A stretch of 64,000 bases of DNA from Falsiroseomonas sp050563545 (lineage in GTDB: Bacteria; Pseudomonadota; Alphaproteobacteria; Acetobacterales; Acetobacteraceae). Under the pieces are notes generated by a model that searched no databases, had not been told where the DNA came from, and was given only the letters and a program-made list of their open reading frames with translations. The stretch spans positions 62,001 to 126,000 of the forward strand of contig NZ_JBNXUM010000021.1 of the NCBI RefSeq assembly GCF_050563545.1. Reading direction: 5' to 3'. Both the position numbers and the translations under genes were made by a program. Positions 58,541-64,000 of the stretch are shown in pieces (position 1 is the stretch's first letter; each line of letters begins with the position of its first letter).

Positions 58541-59905
58541 ATGCCAGACGGCGCCACCATGGACGCCCCCTTCGTCCCGCCGATGCCGGTGCCGCGCGAG
58601 AGCCTGCCCGGGCCGCTCGGCATGCTGCGCATCATGCGGCGCAACCTGCTCGAGCTCTTTCTCGCGCGGACCTATTCCTCCAACGCGATCGCGCAGAGGA
58701 TGCTGGGCCACCGCATCATCGTGGTGAACCACCCGGAACTCGTGCGCGAGATCTTCGTGCTGAAGCACGAGACCTACCAGCGCAAGTCGCGCTTCATGGA
58801 ACAGGCGCTGCGCCCCGTGGTCGGCGACAGCCTCTTCATCAACCACGGGACCGTCTGGGCGGAACGGCGGGAGCCGATCGCGGCGGCGCTGCATCCTTCC
58901 GGCGTCGGCGCCTTCCACCCGCTGTTCGCCCAGGCCGCCGAGGAGCTCGCGCGCGAGTGGGAGAGGGCGGAGGCGGTCCGCGACATCGCGTTCGACCTTT
59001 CCGCGGCGACGGCGCGCGTCGTGATGCTCGCGACCTTCGGGCCGGATGCGCCGGCCGGCGCGGCCGCGGCGCTGGCGAGAGATTTCGCGGCCTACCAGGA
59101 CGCGGTGGAGAGCCTCGACTACCTCGCGATGCTCGGGCTGCCGGAATGGGTGCCCTCGGTGCAGCGCCGGACGGCTCTGGCCGCGGCGCGGCGGATGCGG
59201 GCGCTCGCGGCCGGGCTGATGGAGGCGGGGCGCCCCGGCCCGCTGCTCTCGGCGATGCGCAAGGCAGCGCGGCCCGACGGCCAGCCGCTGATGCGCCGCG
59301 AGGCGCTGCTGAACGAGGTCTGCATGCTGCTGCTGGCGGGCAGCGAGACCTCGGCCAACGCGCTGGGCTGGGCGCTCTATCTCGCCTTCGCGCATCCGCC
59401 GACGCTGAAGCGGCTGCGGGCGGAGGTGGAGGCGGTGCTGGGCGCCCGCACCTCGCCTGCGGCCGAGGACCTGCCGGCCCTGCCCTTCACTCGCGCCGTC
59501 GTGCAGGAGGCGCTGCGGCTCTATCCGCCCGTCGCCGTGCTGTCGCGCCAGGCGACCGCGCCCGACCTGATCCGGCGCTGGGCGGTGAAGCCGGGCATGA
59601 CGGTCGCCGCCATCCCCTGGCTGCTGCACCGCCACGAGGCGCTGTGGGAGGCGCCGCACGAATTCCGGCCGGAGCGCTTCATGCCGGACGCGCCGAAGCC
59701 GCCGCGCTTCGGCTACATCCCCTTCGGCATCGGCCCTCGGGTCTGCGCGGGTGCCGCCTTCGGCCAGGCGGAGATGACGGTCTTCCTGGCAACGCTGGTC
59801 CGGCGGGTCGGGATGCGGGTCGCGCCGGGGCACGTGGTGATGCCGCGGCTGCGGCTGACGCTGCGCGCGGCGGGGGGGATGCGGATGGTGGTGAGGGGGG
59901 CGTAG
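58541..59905 (+). CDS. Cytochrome P450
   Basis: This 454-residue heme monooxygenase has the I-helix motif LLLAGSETSAN, the ExxR in VVQEALRLYPP and the heme-binding Cys at about residue 402 in FGIGPRVCAGAAFGQ. There is no N-terminal membrane anchor, so it is soluble and needs a ferredoxin partner from elsewhere. ATG 58559 in frame (MDAPFVPP) is an alternative start. The substrate is unknown. It stands alone as a convergent neighbour of the alcohol dehydrogenase gene. Confidence 0.93.
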   Translation: MPDGATMDAPFVPPMPVPRESLPGPLGMLRIMRRNLLELFLARTYSSNAIAQRMLGHRIIVVNHPELVREIFVLKHETYQRKSRFMEQALRPVVGDSLFINHGTVWAERREPIAAALHPSGVGAFHPLFAQAAEELAREWERAEAVRDIAFDLSAATARVVMLATFGPDAPAGAAAALARDFAAYQDAVESLDYLAMLGLPEWVPSVQRRTALAAARRMRALAAGLMEAGRPGPLLSAMRKAARPDGQPLMRREALLNEVCMLLLAGSETSANALGWALYLAFAHPPTLKRLRAEVEAVLGARTSPAAEDLPALPFTRAVVQEALRLYPPVAVLSRQATAPDLIRRWAVKPGMTVAAIPWLLHRHEALWEAPHEFRPERFMPDAPKPPRFGYIPFGIGPRVCAGAAFGQAEMTVFLATLVRRVGMRVAPGHVVMPRLRLTLRAAGGMRMVVRGA

Positions 59906-59972
59906 GGAGAGCCTCCCTGCGCGTGCGGCTCCCTCCCCCGCTCAAGCGGCCTCGTCCCCCCGCAGCAGCGCC

Positions 59973-59998
59973 TCCCTCCCCCGCAAGCGGGGGAGGGA
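59973..59998. repeat. G/C-rich intergenic palindrome
   Basis: TCCCTCCCCCGC (59973-59984) is followed by AA and its exact complement GCGGGGGAGGGA (59987-59998). Its twin at 62808-62835 carries TT in the centre and is the reverse complement of this element. It lies between the convergent P450 and alcohol dehydrogenase genes and may act as terminator. Confidence 0.75.
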
Positions 59999-60052
59999 TG
60001 AGGTGGGGGTGCGGGAGATGAGGGCGCGCTGAACGAAGCACCCCCTCCCTGA

Positions 60053-60075
60053 CCCTCCCCCGCCAGCGGGGAGGG
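60053..60075. repeat. Second G/C-rich palindrome before the alcohol dehydrogenase end
   Basis: CCCTCCCC (60053-60060) and GGGGAGGG (60068-60075) form an 8-base-pair stem with loop CGCCAGC. It is a shorter relative of the neighbouring palindrome, giving the 228-base gap 59906-60133 two stem-loops. Confidence 0.6.
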
Positions 60076-60133
60076 AATCGAGGGGCGGTGGAAGGGGGCG
60101 CGAAGCGGGAAGGGCCTCTGGTCGGTAAGCCCC

Positions 60134-61201
60134 CTACACCCCCTCCGCCGTCAGCACGATGCGCCCCGTCACCTTGCCCGCAATCAGGCGCTGCAGCGCA
60201 GAATCCGCGTTCCTCAGCGGCTCCCGCGTGACCGGGATCGCCGGCAGCCTGCCGCCCTGCGCCAGCTTCACCAGGGCCCGCAATTCCTTGGGGTTGCCGA
60301 CATAGCTGCCCTGGACCGTCAGCGCCCGCATCGCCATCACGGGCAGCGGCACCGCGAACTCGCCGCCGAAGAGGCCGACCTGCACCAGCCGGCCGCCCTT
60401 GTTCAGCGCGTCGAAGGCCACGCGCGCGGTCTGGCTGCCGTTCACCAGGTCGATGATCGCATCCACCGGGCCGCCGCAGGCCTCGATGATGCGGGCGGTC
60501 ACGCCCTCGCCGCCGCCGTCCACGACCTTGGCCGCGCCAGCGTCCAGCGCCGCCTCGCGCTTCTCCGCGCTGACATCCACCGAGACGATGTTGCGGTGCC
60601 CCATCGCCTTCAGCACCGCGATGGACTGCAGGCCGAGCCCGCCGGCGCCGATCAGCACGATCGGCGCATCGGGGTCCATCGGCATCACCTTGTTGATCGC
60701 CGAGAAGACCGTGATGCCGGAGCAAGCATAGGTCGCGGCCAGCGCGGGATCGAGGTCGCCGGGGTCGACGAGGTGCCGGGGCTCCGGCACCAGGATGTGG
60801 GTGGCGTAGCCGCCGTTCTGGAAGACGCCGAGCGCCTTGCCCTGGACGCACATGTTGTCCTCCTCGGCCCGGCAGCGCGCGCAGACGCCGCAGCCGACCC
60901 AGGGGAAGACGATGCGGGTCTGGCCGACCGCGAGGCCCTTGCCCTCGGCCTCGGGGCCCCATTTCACGACGCGGCCGACGACCTCATGGCCCATGGCGAG
61001 CGGCAGCTTCACCCCGCGGTCGGTCAGCCGCATCTTGCCGCGGCTGCCGAGGTCCCATTCGCCCTCCCAGATATGGATGTCGGAATGGCAGACGCCGGCA
61101 TGGGTGACCTCGAGCAGGACCTGCTTCCCGGTGGGCTCGGGGGTGGGGAGCTCGATCTCCTGCAGGGGCTGCTTGGCGGCGACGACGGCCCAGGCGCGCA
61201 T
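60134..61201 (-). CDS. Zinc-dependent alcohol dehydrogenase
   Basis: This 355-residue medium-chain dehydrogenase starts at ATG 61201 with GGAGGAAGC upstream. It has the catalytic zinc site (GVCHSDIHIWEGEW, GHEVVGRVV) and the structural zinc cysteines in GCGVCARCRAEEDNMC. The NAD motif is VLIGAGGLGLQSIAVLKAMG. It oxidises a primary or secondary alcohol with NAD, or works in reverse as an aldehyde reductase. No operon partner is seen. Confidence 0.93.
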   Translation of the reverse strand: MRAWAVVAAKQPLQEIELPTPEPTGKQVLLEVTHAGVCHSDIHIWEGEWDLGSRGKMRLTDRGVKLPLAMGHEVVGRVVKWGPEAEGKGLAVGQTRIVFPWVGCGVCARCRAEEDNMCVQGKALGVFQNGGYATHILVPEPRHLVDPGDLDPALAATYACSGITVFSAINKVMPMDPDAPIVLIGAGGLGLQSIAVLKAMGHRNIVSVDVSAEKREAALDAGAAKVVDGGGEGVTARIIEACGGPVDAIIDLVNGSQTARVAFDALNKGGRLVQVGLFGGEFAVPLPVMAMRALTVQGSYVGNPKELRALVKLAQGGRLPAIPVTREPLRNADSALQRLIAGKVTGRIVLTAEGV

Positions 61202-61437
61202 GGCGCTTCCTCCTGACTTGCGGCTGGCATGAGAGGCGCGCGGGGCGAGGCGGTCAACTCGCGGGGTCGTGTCGGAAGGGGCCGGATTTCGGTCCGACAA
61301 GAACGGGGCCAACCGCCGCCGATAAATTGATCACTTCTCGGTGATGCAGAATGGCAACACTCACGATGATTGCTTGACCGAGTCGGTGCAACCCGCAATT
61401 GCAGCCTAGGCCATGGGCCACGCGTGCCACTACTCCT

Positions 61438-61662
61438 ATGCGCGCGGGACGGCGGCCGGGCTCATCCGGTGCGGTCCTGGGGGGATCCATCGTGTTCTCG
61501 CTGTTTCTCGCCGTGATGCTGACCTGCCTGGGCGTCTGGATGCAGGTGCTCTGCGACACCGTGCTGCAGGCCGTCGGCACGCGGCGTTCATCAGATTGGA
61601 GCGCGGCGGGGCTGATCGCCCTCTCGCCGTTCTTCCCCATTGCGGCCGCCGCGCTGAGCTGA
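61438..61662 (+). CDS. Possible small membrane protein
   Basis: A frame of 74 residues from ATG 61438 (MRAGRRPGSSGAVLGGSIVF) carries one or two hydrophobic stretches (SIVFSLFLAVMLTCLGVWMQ and LIALSPFFPIAAAA). No ribosome-binding site is obvious and no family is known. It occupies the 488-base gap 61202-61689 between the leftward dehydrogenase and solute-binding genes. If it is not real, the gap has only promoter elements for the dehydrogenase, including an A+T-rich patch at 61321-61345. Confidence 0.3.
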   Translation: MRAGRRPGSSGAVLGGSIVFSLFLAVMLTCLGVWMQVLCDTVLQAVGTRRSSDWSAAGLIALSPFFPIAAAALS

Positions 61663-61689
61663 GCGGCGGCGGACCGGGCGCCCGGCCGG

Positions 61690-62661
61690 TCAGTCCGGCC
61701 GGATGTTGTTCTCCCGCACCACGCGGCCCCAGGTCGCGATCTGCGCCGAGAGGAAGCGCGCGAAGCCGGCCTCGCCCTGCGGGTCGAGGTCGATGCCGAG
61801 CCCGACGACGCGGGGCTTCACGTCGGGCTTCTCCAGGATGGCGCGGATCTCGGTCTCCATTCGCTGCTTGATCGCAGGCGGCAGGTTCGCGGGCCCGAGG
61901 AAGCCCCAGAAGGCCAGCGCATCCACCCCCGGCACCCCGGCCTCCGCCAGCGTCGGCACCTCGGGCGCGGTGGGCGAGCGCCGCGCCCCGGTCTGCGCCA
62001 GGATGACCAGGTTGCCCGCGTCGATCTGGCCGCCGATCGCCGGCCGCGTCGCGATGGCGAGGTCCACCTCGCCGGCCGCCGCCGCGATGGCCAGCGGCCC
62101 GCCGCCGCGATAGGGGACGTGGACCAGTTCGATCCCGGCGGCCTTGCCGACGAGGGCCATGGTCAGGTGGGCCAGCGAGCCGTTGCCGATGGTGCCGAAG
62201 GTGATGGTATCGGGGCGCGCCTTGGCGGCGGCCGCCATGGCCCGGAAATCGGCCCAGGGCCGCGACTTCGCGCGGCAGAGCATCATCGGAGCGGTGCCGA
62301 ACATCAGCAGCGGCGTCAGGTCGCGCTCCGTGTCGAAGCCGATGTTGGGGATCAGGGCGGGGTTCACGGCATGGGTGTCGAAGACCAGCACCCAGGTGTT
62401 GCCGTCCTGCGCGCTGCGCGCGACCTGGGCGGTGCCGATGGCGCCCGAGGCGCCGGCGCGGTTCTCCACCACGATGGGCACGCCGAGCGCCTGCTGGAGA
62501 TGCGGCTGGAGCAGCCGCGCGAGGGTGTCGGTCGAACCGCCCGGAGGGAAGGGCGCGACGATGCGGATCGGGCCGTTCGGCCACGCGGGTTGAGCGAGGG
62601 ACGGCGCAGCGAAGGTTGCGACGGCGGACGCAAGCAGCGCGCGACGTTTGACGTGCGGCAT
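61690..62661 (-). CDS. Bug/TctC-type solute-binding protein
   Basis: The ATG at 62661 follows GGGAGGTC and gives 323 residues with signal peptide (KRRALLASAVATFAAPSLAQ). Features match the family: PNGPIRIVAPFPPGGSTDTL, GVPIVVENRAGASGAIGTAQ, TFGTIGNGSLAHLTMALVGK and VHVPYRGGGPLAIAAAAG, then PEVPTLAEAGVPG. It is a periplasmic carboxylate-type binder lacking adjacent TctA/TctB. It is the second such gene in the window, only moderately like the one at 37.2 kb. Confidence 0.93.
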   Translation of the reverse strand: MPHVKRRALLASAVATFAAPSLAQPAWPNGPIRIVAPFPPGGSTDTLARLLQPHLQQALGVPIVVENRAGASGAIGTAQVARSAQDGNTWVLVFDTHAVNPALIPNIGFDTERDLTPLLMFGTAPMMLCRAKSRPWADFRAMAAAAKARPDTITFGTIGNGSLAHLTMALVGKAAGIELVHVPYRGGGPLAIAAAAGEVDLAIATRPAIGGQIDAGNLVILAQTGARRSPTAPEVPTLAEAGVPGVDALAFWGFLGPANLPPAIKQRMETEIRAILEKPDVKPRVVGLGIDLDPQGEAGFARFLSAQIATWGRVVRENNIRPD

Positions 62662-62807
62662 GGACGGGACCTCCCTGTTGTTGCGGGGAGGTTTGGCGCC
62701 GCGGGAGATGGGGCGCAAGCGACGCGTTTTTCCACCCCGCTCGCGCGGGAGGGTGAGGGTGGCGGTTCTTCGTCCAGCGTGTCCTTGATTCTCCGCACCC
62801 CCACCCC

Positions 62808-62835
62808 CTCCCTCCCCCGCTTGCGGGGGAGGGAG
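62808..62835. repeat. G/C-rich intergenic palindrome (twin of the 59973 element)
   Basis: CTCCCTCCCCCGC (62808-62820), TT, and its exact complement GCGGGGGAGGGAG (62823-62835). It is nearly the reverse complement of the element at 59973-59998. It lies after the TelA gene end and upstream of the TctC gene, both leftward, so it may end the TelA transcript. Confidence 0.75.
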
Positions 62836-62881
62836 CCGCGAGGCGAGGAAGGGAGGCCCTGTTGCTGCGCTAGCCGGACAG

Positions 62882-64000
62882 CTACGCCCCCCTCTGCGCC
62901 CCCTGCCCCGGGCTGCCCTTTGCCTGCATCAGTACGCGGCGGATGTCGCCTTCCAGCTTCTCCAGCTCCTCCGCCGCGCGGGCGCGCTGGCCGCGGGCCT
63001 CGTCGGCGATGCGCAGGCTGTCCTCGATCGTCGCGACCAGCGCGGCATTGGCCTTCTGCACGGCGTCGAGGTCGAAGACCCCGCGCTCGAGCTCCGTTCG
63101 CGCCTCCAGGTTACCGCGCCGCAGCGTCTCGGCATTCGCGGTGAGCAGGCGGTTCGTCAGATCCGTCGCCTCCTTCACCGTGCGGCCGGCCTCGCGCATG
63201 CGGTGGATCGCCAGCGCCTGTGCCAGCTGCTGGCGCCACAGGGGCACGGTGTTGGCCAGCACAGAATGGATCTTCGACGACAGCGCCTTGTCGTTCTCCT
63301 GGATCAGGCGGATCGAGGGCAGCGCCTGCATCGCGACCTGGCGCGTCAGGCGCAGATCGTGCACGCGCCGGTCCAGCTCGTCCCGCGCACCGCGCAGGTC
63401 GCGCAGCCGTTGCGGCGCGAGGTCGTCGCGCGCCTCGGCCACGGCCTTCTCCAGCGCCGGGATCGTCTCGGTGTCCGTGCGCCGCAGCACGGCGTCGCCG
63501 GCGGCGATGTGCGTGCCGAGCGCGTGGAACCATTCGAGGGTCGCCTGGTACAGCCGCTCCAGCCGCTCGACGTCCTCCAGCAGCCTCGTGCGGTGCGTGT
63601 CGAGCCGGTCGCCGATATTCTCGATCTGGCCCTTCACGGTCTCGTAGCGCTGGATGATGCCGGTGACCTCGGCGCCGGCCTTGGTGAAGACGCGCTGGAA
63701 GAAGTTCGGCCGCTCATCCAGCTTGGTGACGTCGAAGCCGCGCAGCGTCGTCAGCAGGCCCGAGAGCGTCCGCCCGGCCTCGCCCGTCTCCTGGTTGCGC
63801 GCGCTGCCGAGCATGGCGTCGGCAGCGGATTGCGCGCGGGTCTGCGCTTCCTGCCCGAAGCGGAGGATGGAGCCGGGATCGGAGAGGTCGATCTGCTGCG
63901 CCAGGCTATCGATCGCGGCCTCGTGCTCCGGCGTGAGTTCGGCGCGTGGCGCGTCGACGGGCAGCGATGCCGTGACATCGGGCCGTGCTTCCGGCTGCGG
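62882..64000 (-). CDS. TelA/toxic-anion-resistance family protein, 5' end cut by the window
   Basis: The frame is open to the right edge of the window; the upstream residues include SDPGSILRFGQEAQTRAQ, so the start lies beyond 64000. The visible 372 residues are almost all helix and coiled coil, with QRVFTKAGAEVTGIIQRYET, DVERLERLYQATLEWFHALG, the LRLTRQVAMQALPSIRLIQE block and a C-terminal heptad run (EDSLRIADEARGQRARAAEE). This is the TelA family, linked to tellurite resistance and to stress-related filament functions. The protein is cytoplasmic. Its 3' end is complete at 62882. Confidence 0.9.
   Translation of the reverse strand, partial: PQPEARPDVTASLPVDAPRAELTPEHEAAIDSLAQQIDLSDPGSILRFGQEAQTRAQSAADAMLGSARNQETGEAGRTLSGLLTTLRGFDVTKLDERPNFFQRVFTKAGAEVTGIIQRYETVKGQIENIGDRLDTHRTRLLEDVERLERLYQATLEWFHALGTHIAAGDAVLRRTDTETIPALEKAVAEARDDLAPQRLRDLRGARDELDRRVHDLRLTRQVAMQALPSIRLIQENDKALSSKIHSVLANTVPLWRQQLAQALAIHRMREAGRTVKEATDLTNRLLTANAETLRRGNLEARTELERGVFDLDAVQKANAALVATIEDSLRIADEARGQRARAAEELEKLEGDIRRVLMQAKGSPGQGAQRGA

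Noticed and set aside
1..64000. CRISPR array, transposon, integrase or prophage
   Set aside because: No regularly spaced direct repeats, transposase, integrase or phage structural gene was seen; the tRNA genes show no flanking attachment-site duplication that I could find.

Overview
The window is G+C-rich, gene-dense DNA from a Gram-negative bacterium. The gene set points to an alphaproteobacterium, most plausibly an Acetobacteraceae member of the Roseomonas type: a Kdo (LPS) pathway, an NDUFS4-type complex I subunit, two Bug/TctC solute-binding proteins, CO-dehydrogenase-type accessory genes and a ceramide-glucosyltransferase-like enzyme. The taxon is inferred from gene content only. I saw no transposase, integrase, phage gene, CRISPR array or rRNA. 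Both ends cut genes: a FIST protein on the left and a TelA-family protein on the right.

Layout. 0-9 kb: a FIST sensor protein with a histidine kinase; a leftward peroxiredoxin-cysK-cysE group; a DUF2891 gene; and three genes that each appear broken by one missing base (SnoaL-like, VOC-like and a large glycan-enzyme-like gene). 9-11 kb: tRNA-Arg(UCU) and a TpsB/ShlB outer-membrane transporter. 11-29.5 kb: a surface-polysaccharide locus. Leftward from 22.2 kb run a UDP-glucuronate 4-epimerase, three related glycosyltransferases (two fused to a methyltransferase-like domain), two unrecognised proteins, a GT4 enzyme and kdsA-kdsB-kdsD. Rightward run an 1873-residue protein with three glycosyltransferase units and five repeated C-terminal modules, then UDP-glucose 6-dehydrogenase. 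The two arms share a 310-base intergenic region with two strong hairpins.

29.5-44.4 kb: folB with a FolM-like reductase, tRNA-Pro(UGG), a DUF192 protein, a histone-deacetylase-family hydrolase and an esterase. A TPP riboswitch follows, controlling a thiZXY-type thiamine-precursor ABC transporter. Then come a DUF188 protein, a TctC protein, a YiaV/YiaW-like pair, a DUF1254 protein, a GST, a PrpB-like lyase and a NhaD-type antiporter.

44.5-50 kb: a rightward operon coxG-coxD-coxE-xdhC(N)-xdhC(C)-moeA/mocA fusion. This is the maturation and cofactor set of a molybdenum hydroxylase of the CO dehydrogenase type, with no catalytic subunit in the window. 50-64 kb: a TPR-glycosyltransferase, an amidase, a lipoprotein, an MFS exporter, RidA, a CHAP protein, a cupin, a GT21-like glycosyltransferase, a cytochrome P450, a zinc alcohol dehydrogenase, a second TctC protein and TelA.

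How the genes work together. Ugd makes UDP-glucuronate, the epimerase can turn it into UDP-galacturonate, and KdsD/KdsA/KdsB make CMP-Kdo. These are the activated sugars the surrounding transferases could use for LPS core, capsule or exopolysaccharide. Near-identical G/C palindromes recur at gene ends and probably act as terminators.
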